From: Kineococcus rubinsiae
GTDB lineage: Bacteria; Actinomycetota; Actinomycetes; Actinomycetales; Kineococcaceae
Direction of reading: 5' to 3'
Assembly: GCF_011839805.1 (NCBI RefSeq)
Contig: NZ_VWPY01000001.1
Coordinates: 328,028 to 392,027 of the forward strand
DNA length: 64,000 nucleotides
The number at the start of each line of letters is the position of its first letter. Position 1 is the stretch's first letter. Positions 45,378 to 53,397 of the stretch are shown one piece after another. The notes under the pieces were generated by a model that saw only the letters and a program-made list of their open reading frames with translations, had not been told where the DNA came from and searched no databases. The translations under genes and the position numbers were made by a program.

Positions 45378-45931
45378 GTGCCGAACCGCCCGCCGACCGC
45401 TCAGGCCGCCGTCCTCATCACCGGCACGGTGGGTTCCGGCAAGACCACGACGGCCTGGGCGGTCGCGGACCTGCTCCGCCACGACCGCGTCCCGCACGCG
45501 GTGATCGACGTCGACGCCCTGCGCAGCGCGTGGCCCAGCCCGGACGGCGACCCGTTCCACCTGGAACTGGCGCTGAGGAACCTGCGCGACGTCGCGCGCC
45601 ACCACCGGGCCGCCGGCGCCGAGCGCCTCGTCCTCGCGGACGTGCTCGAGGACCCGTCCGTCCGGGCGCGGTACGAGGAAGTCCTGGGCGTTCCCCTCAC
45701 GGTGTGCCGCCTGCGCGTCGACCTGGCGACCGTCGCGGCGCGCCTGCAGCGGCGGCACGCGGACGACCCCGCGGGCCTCGACTGGCACCTGCGGCGCAGC
45801 GGCGAGCTGGACGGGATCCTCGACGCGGCGGGCATCGGGGACGTCGTCGTCCCCGTCGCCCGGGTGACACCGCCGCGGACGTCGCGCGGGCCGTGGTCCG
45901 CGCCCTGGGCTGGGCGTCGACGGCCGGCTGA
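45378..45931 (+). CDS. Small P-loop (AAA_33-like) kinase, probably frameshifted near its end
   Basis: The frame from GTG 45378 encodes a compact kinase: Walker A GTVGSGKTTT (residues 16-25), AVIDVDALRSAWP, and a lid-like helix RLQRRHADDPAGLDWHLRRS. It resembles adenylylsulfate or shikimate-type kinases. The expected ending (DTAADVARAVVRALGW, stop at 45931) lies in another frame; moving into it needs one extra base around 45858-45863 (GCCCGGGT). Without it the frame runs on to 46565, entirely antisense to the TetR gene and with no family resemblance. I therefore give the intended extent. A sequencing error or a real recent mutation are both possible. Confidence 0.65.
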
Positions 45932-45947
45932 TCCGGGTGGCGCTGTC

Positions 45948-46523
45948 TCAGTCCGAGGCCACGAGCGCCCGGCGCACGGCGGTCGCGAGCCCGCGGCGGC
46001 GCCGCTCGTGCACCGCCTCCGGGTCCTGCGCGCCGGCGGCGATGAGGATGCTGGCCGGGCTCCAGGTCATCGCCATGGCCACGACGAGCGACAGCACGTC
46101 GGCGGGGTCGAGGCTCGCGTCGACGTGACCGGCCTGCTGCGCGGCGGCGACCGTCGCCACCTTGGGGGCGCTGTGGTCGACACCGTCGGCGAACAGGTCG
46201 CCGCTCGGGTGCCGCTCGAGCCGGGCCCACGTGGCGAGGCGCACCACCTCGGGGTGCTCGAGGTAGGCGTCGTAGAGCGCGGTCGCGTAGCCCGGCAGGT
46301 CCGCGCCGTCCAGCGGGGCCGCGTTGACGATGAGGTCGAAGTGCTCGGCCAGCACGGCGTCGAAGAGGCCGTCCTTGCTGCCGAAGAACCCGTACATCTG
46401 CGCCTTGTTCGACCGGGCGGCGGCCGCGATCCGGTCCACGCGCGCGCCCGCGATCCCGTGGGCCGCGAACTCGTCGGTCGCCGCGTCCAGCAGTCGTCTC
46501 CGCGTCGCCGCCGCATCCCGCAC
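45948..46523 (-). CDS. TetR-family regulator
   Basis: 191 aa from GTG 46523. Helix-turn-helix in the first 50 residues (GARVDRIAAAARSNKAQMYG) and a TetR C-terminal ligand domain. TAGGCT (46535-46530 on the minus strand) ends six bases before the GTG, pointing to a leaderless transcript. It is divergent from the alcohol dehydrogenase gene across a 107-bp spacer with two inverted repeats, and probably represses both genes. Confidence 0.9.
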   Translation of the reverse strand: MRDAAATRRRLLDAATDEFAAHGIAGARVDRIAAAARSNKAQMYGFFGSKDGLFDAVLAEHFDLIVNAAPLDGADLPGYATALYDAYLEHPEVVRLATWARLERHPSGDLFADGVDHSAPKVATVAAAQQAGHVDASLDPADVLSLVVAMAMTWSPASILIAAGAQDPEAVHERRRRGLATAVRRALVASD

Positions 46524-46541
46524 CGGGTCAGCCTAGCGACG

Positions 46542-46603
46542 ACCGACCGGTTGGTTGCTCCATAGCGGATCCCCGCGTACGGTCACTACCAACCAGTCTG
46601 TTG
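46542..46603. promoter_or_regulatory. Two candidate TetR operators and the dehydrogenase promoter
   Basis: Site 1, ACCGACCGGTTGGT (46542-46555), is a 14-bp palindrome with one mismatch. It lies between the TetR -10 and the dehydrogenase -35. Site 2 (46588-46603) begins ACCAACC, the same half-site, and covers the expected start of the dehydrogenase transcript. That promoter is TTGCTC (46555-46560), 17 bp, TACGGT (46578-46583). The layout fits joint repression of both divergent genes. Confidence 0.5.
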
Positions 46604-46630
46604 CTTCGTCTCCGAGACCCTGGAGCCACC

Positions 46631-47674
46631 ATGCGCACCGCGACCGCCTACCAGGCCGACGCCGCCGACGCCCCGCTCCACCCGACGCCGATCACGCGGC
46701 GGGAGCTGCGCGACGACGACGTGGCGGTCGCCGTCAGCCACTGCGGCGTGTGCCACAGCGACCTGCACGCCCTCCACGACGCCGGCGGCGCGTTCCCGCT
46801 GGTCCCGGGCCACGAGTTCGTGGGCCACGTCAGCGCGGTCGGCCGCGCGGTGTCCGGCTTCGCGGTCGGGGACGCCGTCGCGGTCGGCAACATCGTCGAC
46901 TCCTGCGGGGAGTGCGACATGTGCGGCGCGGGGCAGGAGAACTACTGCCGGGAGTTCCCGACCCTCACCTACGGCGGCCGCGACCGCCACGACGGGACGA
47001 CCACGGACGGCGCCTGGTCCACCGAGCACGTGGTCCGCGACCGCTTCGTCCACCACCGCCCCGCCCACCTCGACCCGGCGGGCGTCGCGCCCCTGCTGTG
47101 CGCGGGCATCACCGTCTGGGAACCGCTGCAGCGCTGGGGAGCCGGGCCGGGGACCCGCGTGGGTGTCGTCGGCCTCGGCGGGCTCGGGCACCTCGCCGTC
47201 AAGCTCGCCGTCGCCCTCGGGGCCGAGGTGACGGTGTTCACCACCACCCCCGCGAAGGCGGCCGACGCGACCGCCCTGGGCGCCCACCGCACCGTCGTCT
47301 CCACCGACGCCGACGCCATGGCCGCGGCCGCGGGGTCGTGCGACCTCGTCCTCGACTGCGTCTCCGCGCCGCACGACCTCGCACCGCTCCTGCGCGTGCT
47401 CGCCCTCGACGGCACGCTCTGCTCCCTGGGGCACCTCGGGCCGGTCACCGTGGAGACCCTCGACCTGCTCGTCGGCCGCAAGTCCCTGGCCTCCGCGGGC
47501 AGCGGCGGCACCCGCCACACGCAGGAGCTCCTCGACTTCTGCGGTCTGCACGGCAGCACCGCCGACGTCGAGGCGCTGCCCTCGGCGCAGGTGGGCACGG
47601 CCCTCGAGCGCCTCGGGCGGGGCGACGTGCGCTACCGCTTCGTCCTCGACCTCTCCGACCTGCCCCGCCCGTGA
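46631..47674 (+). CDS. Zinc-dependent alcohol dehydrogenase (CAD/YahK group)
   Basis: 347 aa from ATG 46631, with GGAG five bases upstream. Catalytic zinc site HCGVCHSDLH and PGHEFVG; complete structural zinc lobe CGECDMCGAGQENYC; NADP site GLGGLGHLAVKLA. Close to the broad-specificity NADPH aldehyde reductases of the cinnamyl-alcohol-dehydrogenase group. Under control of the divergent TetR it is probably an inducible aldehyde detoxification enzyme. Confidence 0.92.
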   Translation: MRTATAYQADAADAPLHPTPITRRELRDDDVAVAVSHCGVCHSDLHALHDAGGAFPLVPGHEFVGHVSAVGRAVSGFAVGDAVAVGNIVDSCGECDMCGAGQENYCREFPTLTYGGRDRHDGTTTDGAWSTEHVVRDRFVHHRPAHLDPAGVAPLLCAGITVWEPLQRWGAGPGTRVGVVGLGGLGHLAVKLAVALGAEVTVFTTTPAKAADATALGAHRTVVSTDADAMAAAAGSCDLVLDCVSAPHDLAPLLRVLALDGTLCSLGHLGPVTVETLDLLVGRKSLASAGSGGTRHTQELLDFCGLHGSTADVEALPSAQVGTALERLGRGDVRYRFVLDLSDLPRP

Positions 47675-47712
47675 GGGCTGCGCTCGCGGCGGCCCGGGAG
47701 GACACTGCCGGG

Positions 47713-47874
47713 ATGGACGCCGCGAGCACCGCCGACCCGCGCAGCCGCTTCCGGACCCTGCCGGCGGGGATCCGCCTCGAGGACACGGTCGAGAGCCACG
47801 ACCCCCTGCCCCCCGCCGACCCGACGATGGGGCGCGACCCCGACCAGGACTTCCTGCTGCGCAACGCGGGCTGA
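47713..47874 (+). CDS. Small conserved-looking protein (unknown)
   Basis: 53 aa from ATG 47713, which follows GGGAGG (47696-47701). A GTG at 47671 overlapping the dehydrogenase stop is the alternative (67 aa). The sequence is polar, with SRFRTLPAGIRLEDTVESHD and a DPDQDFLLRNAG end. I recall similar short proteins in other actinobacteria but no function. It ends in a hairpin shared with the convergent glycosidase gene. Confidence 0.6.
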   Translation: MDAASTADPRSRFRTLPAGIRLEDTVESHDPLPPADPTMGRDPDQDFLLRNAG

Positions 47875-47900
47875 CTCCTGCGGCGGGCGCCGCATCAGTC
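47873..47900. terminator. Bidirectional hairpin between convergent genes
   Basis: Inner arms TGCGGC (47879-47884) and GCCGCA (47889-47894) with a GGGC loop, plus outer GACT/AGTC pairing. Both TGA stops (47872-47874 and, on the other strand, 47897-47895) lie within or at the edge of the structure. Confidence 0.5.
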
Positions 47901-49877
47901 GTCGACGACGACCATCGCGTGCCCGTCCGTCGTGGTGACCCGCACGCTCGCCCGGCCGTCGGCCCACGTGACGTCCAGCTCCTCGCCGGCCGGCTCCAGG
48001 TGGACCCGGGAGGGCCGGGACCCGGTGCGCAGCGACACCTCGACCCCGACGAGCGGGAACGCGTCGTGCACCAGGTCGAGCTCCGGCGTCTCGCGCGAGG
48101 ACACGTAGCTCAGCAGGTGGACCACCGTGGCCGACGGCGCGCGCACCACCGTCGTCTCCAGGTGGCGGGGGCCGCCCGCGCGCACCAGCGGGTCCGGGAG
48201 CACGGCGTCCAGCGCCTCGCCGAGGAGTTCGCGGTGCTGCTCGTGGCCGTGCGCCGCGAACGCCTCGAGGAGGTTCGCCGCGACCGCGACGAGGCGGTCG
48301 CCGACGGCCACGAGGACGTCGTCGGTGACGGCACCCACGGGCGCGTACGCGTGCCCGCTGAACGTGTCCCAGTTCCGGTCCACGTACGGCAGCGCCACCG
48401 TCGCGAGGACCTGCGCGCCGGGCCGGGCGGTCGCGCGCTCCGGGCGCACGGGCAGCACCACGTCGGCCTGCAGCCCGTCGGCCCAGGGACCGTCGCGGTG
48501 CACGAACACGACCGGGTGCTCCGACGGGCCGTGCAGGTCCACCGGGAGGTTCGCCAGCGCGGGCTCGCCGTCGCTGCCGCGCAGCGCCGCCCCGACGAGC
48601 ACGACCGCGCCGCCCCCGGCGTGGAAGGCCTCGAGCGCCTCCCGCACCTGCGGCGTGACGACGGTGCTCTCCCCCACGACGACCACGCGGTACGCCGACA
48701 GGTCCGACGACGGCGGGACCACGTCGAACTGCTGGCGCAGCTGCTGCAGGGCGCGGACCGCACCCGTGCCGCTCGGGCCGGGCGCGTCGCCCAGCTCCGG
48801 GTCGACGAGGAGCGCGACCTCGGCGACGGCGACACCACCGGCCACGAACGGCTCGCAGTCGCGCACGTGGCGGAACGCGTGCCCGATCCGCTGGTAGGCG
48901 GCCGGTGACGGGACCCCGCGCGGCGGCAGGACGTCACCCACGCCGTTGGTCAGGCCCAGCGACAGGATCTGGCTGCACTCGTAGTCCATCGCGGCCTGCG
49001 GCTTGAAGCCCCCGTTGTCGCCCCAGCTCTCGTGGAAGCGGCCGGTGTGGCTGAGCGTCGGCAGGCCGAGCGGCCGGACGAAGCGCGCGACGTAGGGCAG
49101 GTACGTGTAGCCCCACCCGCCGGTCGGCAACCCCTCCACCTCGACGTGGCGCAGGAGGCGGTGCTCCTCGGCCAGGTTCGTCTTCGGCCGGGAGTTGAAC
49201 CAGACCCCCTGGACGGCGTCGTCGGGCAGGGCCTTCTCGACGAGGTCGCGGTAGCGGCGCATGTACTCCAGGGCGTTGCGGCGCGCGTACCTCGCGCGGT
49301 CGCGGGCGTCCGTCGGCTCGAGCCCGGCCCGCCGCATCCCGTCGTGCGCCCACCGGGAACTGCTCGGCTGGTCCCAGCACATGTCCAGGAAGACGCCGTC
49401 GACGGGCGCGAACCGCCGCACGACCGCCTCGATCTGCTCGGCGAGGTGGTCAGCGTAGGGGCTCGACATGTCCAGCACGTGCCAGCCGGCGGTGTAGGCG
49501 GAGCCGCCTCGCTTGACCATGCGCTGCTCGTCGTCCAGCGCCACCCACCCGGGGTGCTCCCGCGCGGCCCACTCGTCCACCTGGACGCTGAGGTAGATCG
49601 GCGCCCGGATCCCGGCCGCGTGCAGCGCCTCGACCTGCCCCGCGAGCAGGTCGAGGTCGGGCGCGAGACCGGGGTGCCGCTCGGGACGGGCGGTGTCGTA
49701 GTAGAGGTGGCCGTGGTGGCACTTGGCGAACACCGTGACGCTGTCGACGGCCGCGTCGACGAACGGCTGCGCGAAGGTCGCGGGGTCGAAGTCGGCGCCG
49801 ATGTCCGGGATCAGCGGCCCGTTGTGGAAGTCCAGGTGGACGGTGCGGCGCGGGAAGGCGGTGGTCGGGTCTGGCAC
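47895..49877 (-). CDS. Glycoside hydrolase (GHL6/GH151-like with beta-galactosidase-type trimerisation domain), putative alpha-L-fucosidase
   Basis: 660 aa from GTG 49877, with GAGG seven bases upstream. Residues 10-350 look like a TIM barrel: VHLDFHNGPLIPDIG, FAKCHHGHLYYDT, HAAGIRAPIYLSVQVDEW, DGVFLDMCWDQPSSS, then VWFNSRPKTNL. Residues about 370-560 resemble the trimerisation domain of GH42 enzymes, and the end is a beta-sandwich. Similar proteins are annotated as alpha-amylase-family or GH151 alpha-L-fucosidases. The divergent sugar importer and the downstream L-fucose genes make fucosidase the best guess. There is no signal peptide, so it would act on imported fucosides in the cytoplasm. 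Specificity is inferred mainly from context. Confidence 0.72.
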   Translation of the reverse strand: MPDPTTAFPRRTVHLDFHNGPLIPDIGADFDPATFAQPFVDAAVDSVTVFAKCHHGHLYYDTARPERHPGLAPDLDLLAGQVEALHAAGIRAPIYLSVQVDEWAAREHPGWVALDDEQRMVKRGGSAYTAGWHVLDMSSPYADHLAEQIEAVVRRFAPVDGVFLDMCWDQPSSSRWAHDGMRRAGLEPTDARDRARYARRNALEYMRRYRDLVEKALPDDAVQGVWFNSRPKTNLAEEHRLLRHVEVEGLPTGGWGYTYLPYVARFVRPLGLPTLSHTGRFHESWGDNGGFKPQAAMDYECSQILSLGLTNGVGDVLPPRGVPSPAAYQRIGHAFRHVRDCEPFVAGGVAVAEVALLVDPELGDAPGPSGTGAVRALQQLRQQFDVVPPSSDLSAYRVVVVGESTVVTPQVREALEAFHAGGGAVVLVGAALRGSDGEPALANLPVDLHGPSEHPVVFVHRDGPWADGLQADVVLPVRPERATARPGAQVLATVALPYVDRNWDTFSGHAYAPVGAVTDDVLVAVGDRLVAVAANLLEAFAAHGHEQHRELLGEALDAVLPDPLVRAGGPRHLETTVVRAPSATVVHLLSYVSSRETPELDLVHDAFPLVGVEVSLRTGSRPSRVHLEPAGEELDVTWADGRASVRVTTTDGHAMVVVDD

Positions 49878-50161
49878 GGCGGGCCTCACGGGGTTTCGGT
49901 CGGCGGGCCCGGCGCGGGCGGCGGCCGCCGGGCGGGAGGTCGAGGGCAGCAGCGCCCAGACCTCCGATGACTCCATCCAACATCCCGGGCACGCGGCGGC
50001 GCAAGCGTCGGCCGCCGTCCGCGACCAGACCGTGACCAGGGGGATCGACACGAGAGGGCTTGGACTCGATGAATCGTTGCGCCGCAGCAGGTCTCGTCCA
50101 GGAAGGTGACCACGCTCTCAGCGGCCTGCTCCTGAGCCGGGGGAACGGCACCGGCAGATCG

Positions 50162-50190
50162 TTGACAGCTCCTCGCGCCGGTGGTCCACT
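50162..50190 (+). promoter_or_regulatory. Promoter of the ABC importer operon
   Basis: A perfect TTGACA (50162-50167) is followed after 17 bp by TCCACT (50185-50190). The operator-like site begins at the next base, so a bound repressor would sit on the transcription start. Confidence 0.5.
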
Positions 50191-50200
50191 CTGACATCTG
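50191..50200. promoter_or_regulatory. GntR operator candidate, copy 1 (CTGACATCTG)
   Basis: The reverse complement CAGATGTCAG differs by one base from the copy at 55099-55108 (CAGATGTCTG) and by two from the palindrome at 54170-54179 (CAGACGTCTG). All three lie in the non-coding gaps around the fucose importer and regulators. Confidence 0.5.
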
Positions 50201-50272
50201 AGGTGCTCAGCCTCAGGCCGCCGCGCCCCGGTCGTCCGGGGGCGGATGACAACGACGTCATCGAGGAGCGAG

Positions 50273-51535
50273 ATGTCCGTCTCCAGCAGTTCCGCCTTCA
50301 GCCGCCGCCGGCTCCTCGGCATGACCGGCGCCTCGGCCGCCGCGCTCGCCCTGGCCGCGTGCGGGGGCAGCGACAGCGGCGGTTCGTCCTCGGACGGCGC
50401 CCTCACCTGGTACATGTGGTCCGGCTCCAACGCCGAGGCCGACGCGTGGAAGTACGTCGGCGACCTGGTCACCAAGGCCGACCCCACCACGAAGATCACG
50501 TTCCAGACCAGCACGTTCAACGACTTCTGGACGAAGCTCACCTCGCAGGCCGCGAGCGGCAAGTCCGCCGACATCGTCGGCATGCAGGCCCAGCGCACCC
50601 CGCAGTTCCAGCAGCTGCTCGTCCCGCTCGACGACAGCCTCGCCGCCATGGGCGTCGACGGCTCCGAGTTCGACAGCAAGATCTACGACGGCATGAAGGT
50701 CGACGGCAAGCTCGTCGCGCTGCCCTACGACTTCGGCCCCTCGGTCATCTTCTACAACCGCACGGCGTTCCAGGCGGCCGGCCTGCCCGAGCCCGCGATC
50801 GGCTGGACGCAGGACGACTTCATGACGGCGGCCAAGGCGCTGACCAAGGACAGCTTCTACGGGTACAACGCGGGCAGCGTGATCGACGGCGTCGTGCCGT
50901 GGGTGCTCAGCCAGAACGGCGTCGCGGCGGTGAACGACGCCGGCGACCTGGACGTGGACAACGACGCGTGGAAGCAGACGCTGCAGTGGTACGCGGACCT
51001 GATCACCAAGGAGAAGGTGGCCGCCCCCGTCCCCTCGGCCAACAGCTCCGCGGCCGCGACCAACCAGTTCCTGTCCGGCAACGCCGCGATGACGATCGAC
51101 GGCCCCTGGAGCCTCATCAACGCCCGCGCCACGGCGAAGTTCGAGGTCGGCATCGCCCCGATGCCGGCCGGCGCCTCGGGCTCCAAGACGGTGACCGCCG
51201 GCTCGGGCTTCGGCGTCTCGACGTCCTGCAAGGACCCGGAGCGGGCCAAGAAGGCCGTCGCCGTCCTGACCGGCGTCGAGGCCGAGACCTACCTCGGCAC
51301 CCAGGGCCGCGCGTTCCCGTCGCGCACCGCCCAGCAGACCGCCTGGTACGAGGGCAACCAGCTGCAGAGCGCGAAGGACGTCATGGACTTCTCGATCGAG
51401 AACTCCGTGCCCTTCCGCACGACGGCGAAGTGGACCCAGGTGAACGACACCTTCAGCCGCTACGCGGTGTCGGCGTTCAACGGGGACAGCACGGTCGCCG
51501 ACCTGGTGAGCCGCGTGCAGGCGCAGAGCAAGTGA
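50273..51535 (+). CDS. ABC sugar transporter substrate-binding lipoprotein
   Basis: 420 aa from ATG 50273, with AGGAG four bases upstream. The signal carries twin arginines (SRRRLLGMTGASAAALALAAC) and a lipobox, suggesting export by Tat followed by lipidation. The mature part is a type-1 extracellular sugar-binding protein of the CUT1 class (YMWSGSNAEADAW, FYNRTAFQAAGLPEP). With the two permeases downstream it should import a fucoside or fucose-containing oligosaccharide. The ligand is inferred from neighbours. Confidence 0.92.
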   Translation: MSVSSSSAFSRRRLLGMTGASAAALALAACGGSDSGGSSSDGALTWYMWSGSNAEADAWKYVGDLVTKADPTTKITFQTSTFNDFWTKLTSQAASGKSADIVGMQAQRTPQFQQLLVPLDDSLAAMGVDGSEFDSKIYDGMKVDGKLVALPYDFGPSVIFYNRTAFQAAGLPEPAIGWTQDDFMTAAKALTKDSFYGYNAGSVIDGVVPWVLSQNGVAAVNDAGDLDVDNDAWKQTLQWYADLITKEKVAAPVPSANSSAAATNQFLSGNAAMTIDGPWSLINARATAKFEVGIAPMPAGASGSKTVTAGSGFGVSTSCKDPERAKKAVAVLTGVEAETYLGTQGRAFPSRTAQQTAWYEGNQLQSAKDVMDFSIENSVPFRTTAKWTQVNDTFSRYAVSAFNGDSTVADLVSRVQAQSK

Positions 51536-51563
51536 CGCACGGGCCGGCGGGGAGGAGGACGTC

Positions 51564-52508
51564 GTGGCGGTGACCGCACCCATCGTCGTGGGGGGTGACA
51601 CGACCGCGACCGCGCGCGGCGGTCCCTCCCACGGCTACCGCAAGGGCGACGGCAGGTCCGCCATCCCCTTCCTGACGCCCGGGGCCATCGGGTTCCTCGC
51701 GTTCACGCTGTTCCCCGTCTTCGCCTCGCTGGCCATGAGCTTCTTCGACTGGCCGGTGCTGGGCTCGCCCAGCTTCCTGGGGTTCGGCAACTACTCCGAG
51801 CTCCTCAGCGACACCACGTTCCGCACGGCGCTGGTCAACACCCTGGTCTTCGTCGTGCTGTACGTGCCGATCAACATCGTCCTGTCGCTCGGCCTGGCCG
51901 CCTGGATCTCCCCGCGCATCAAGGGCCGCCGCTTCTACCGGGTCGTGTTCTTCGTGCCGGCCGTCACCCCGATCGTCGGCAACGCGGTCGTCTTCAGCCT
52001 GCTGCTCACCCCCAACGGGCTCATCGACTCGACCATGAAGTCGCTCTTCGGGGTCGGGGCGCCCAACTTCCTCGGCTCGACGTCGTGGGCGCTGCCCGCG
52101 GTCGTGATGATGTCGGTGTGGCAGGGCTTCGGCTACAACCTGCTCGTCTTCTCGGCGGCGATGGACGCGGTGCCGCCCAGCCTGACCGAGGCGGCCTCCA
52201 TCGACGGGGCCGGGACGGTGCGGCAGTTCTTCAGCATCGTGCTGCCGCTGCTGTCCCCGTCCATCTTCTTCGCGACCGTCCTCACGCTCATCTCCTCGTT
52301 CCAGGTGTTCACGCAGGCCTACGTCCTGACCGGCGGCGGCCCGGGCTCGAGCACCACGACGCTCGTCATGTACCTGTACCAGTCGGGCTTCCAGTTCTTC
52401 CGGCTGGGCTTCGCGTCGGCGGTGGCCTGGGTCCTCTTCGTCATCATCATGTTCATCACCGGGCTGCAGTTCCTCGCCCAGAAGAAGTGGGTGCACTATG
52501 ACCAGTGA
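51564..52508 (+). CDS. ABC sugar transporter permease (MalF/UgpA-like)
   Basis: 314 aa from GTG 51564, with GGAGGAGG just upstream. Six helices and the ATPase-docking EAA loop (EAASIDGAGTVRQFFSIVLP). It forms a heterodimer with the next gene's product. No ATPase gene is present in the window. Confidence 0.94.
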   Translation: MAVTAPIVVGGDTTATARGGPSHGYRKGDGRSAIPFLTPGAIGFLAFTLFPVFASLAMSFFDWPVLGSPSFLGFGNYSELLSDTTFRTALVNTLVFVVLYVPINIVLSLGLAAWISPRIKGRRFYRVVFFVPAVTPIVGNAVVFSLLLTPNGLIDSTMKSLFGVGAPNFLGSTSWALPAVVMMSVWQGFGYNLLVFSAAMDAVPPSLTEAASIDGAGTVRQFFSIVLPLLSPSIFFATVLTLISSFQVFTQAYVLTGGGPGSSTTTLVMYLYQSGFQFFRLGFASAVAWVLFVIIMFITGLQFLAQKKWVHYDQ

Positions 52509-53397
52509 CGTGGCCAGCGCCCGCTCCGGCGCCCTGCCCCCGGCGACCGACGACCCGGCACCCGCGACCGCCCCCCGGCGCAGCCGCCCGCGGTGGGTCT
52601 CCCAGGCGCTCCTGACGGTCGTGGCGCTGCTCTTCCTCTCGCCGCTGATCTGGATGGTCCTCACGGCGCTCAAGGCCGGTGGCGAGGTGTTCTCGACGCC
52701 ACCGCGCCCCTTCGGCGACGCGCTGCTGTTCGGCAACTTCTCCGACGCCCTCGACTACCTGCCCTTCGGCCGCTTCCTGCTCAACACGATGGTGGTGGCC
52801 ACGCTCGGCACCCTCATCACCCTGACGACCTCGGCGCTGTCGGCGTACGCCTTCTCCCGGCTGCGCTTCCGCTTCCGCGACGGGATCTTCTTCCTCTACC
52901 TGGGCACGCTCATGGTCCCCCAGGAGGTCGTGGTCGTCCCGATGTTCCTCATCATGCAGAAGCTCGGCTGGGTGAACACGTTCCAGGCGCTCATCCTGCC
53001 GTGGGCGTTCACGGCCTTCGGGACCTTCCTGCTGCGGCAGTTCTTCCTCACCGTGCCCATGGAGCTGGAGGAGGCGGCCAAGATCGACGGCTGCGGCCAC
53101 TGGCGGATCCTGCGCAGCGTCATCGCGCCGGTCACGGCGCCGGCCTTCGCCGTCCTCGCGGTCTTCACCTTCATCAACTACTGGAACAGCTTCCTCTGGC
53201 CGCTGATCGTCACCAACGACGTCTCGACGACCACCGTCCCCCTCGGCCTGAACCTCTTCCTCGGGCAGAACGGGCAGGAGTGGCAGCTGCTCATGGCGGC
53301 CGCCACCATCTCGATGGCCCCGACGATCCTGCTGGTCCTGGCCCTGCAGAAGTACCTGGTCCGCGGGATCGCGCTGTCGGGGCTGGGAGGCCGCTGA
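52498..53397 (+). CDS. ABC sugar transporter permease (MalG/UgpE-like)
   Basis: 299 aa from ATG 52498, overlapping the upstream gene by 11 bp. Six helices and EAA loop EEAAKIDGCGHWRILRSVI. It depends on an ATPase encoded elsewhere, as is usual for actinobacterial CUT1 systems served by a shared MsiK-type ATPase. Confidence 0.94.
   Translation: MTSDVASARSGALPPATDDPAPATAPRRSRPRWVSQALLTVVALLFLSPLIWMVLTALKAGGEVFSTPPRPFGDALLFGNFSDALDYLPFGRFLLNTMVVATLGTLITLTTSALSAYAFSRLRFRFRDGIFFLYLGTLMVPQEVVVVPMFLIMQKLGWVNTFQALILPWAFTAFGTFLLRQFFLTVPMELEEAAKIDGCGHWRILRSVIAPVTAPAFAVLAVFTFINYWNSFLWPLIVTNDVSTTTVPLGLNLFLGQNGQEWQLLMAAATISMAPTILLVLALQKYLVRGIALSGLGGR

Larger units (their letters stand above)
49878..50272. 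other. 395-bp divergent control region between fucosidase and ABC importer
   Basis: No coding capacity I believe in. It holds the glycosidase ribosome binding site, the importer promoter (50162-50190) and a CTGACATCTG operator-like site (50191-50200). No TAnnnT box is seen for the leftward gene. Confidence 0.6.

Noticed and set aside
45932..46565. Continuation of the 45378 frame as a 395-aa protein
   Set aside because: The extension is antisense to the whole TetR gene and has no family-like sequence; better explained by a frameshift.
49878..50160. Search for a promoter of the leftward glycosidase gene
   Set aside because: No TAnnnT hexamer on the minus strand in this interval; I do not assign one.
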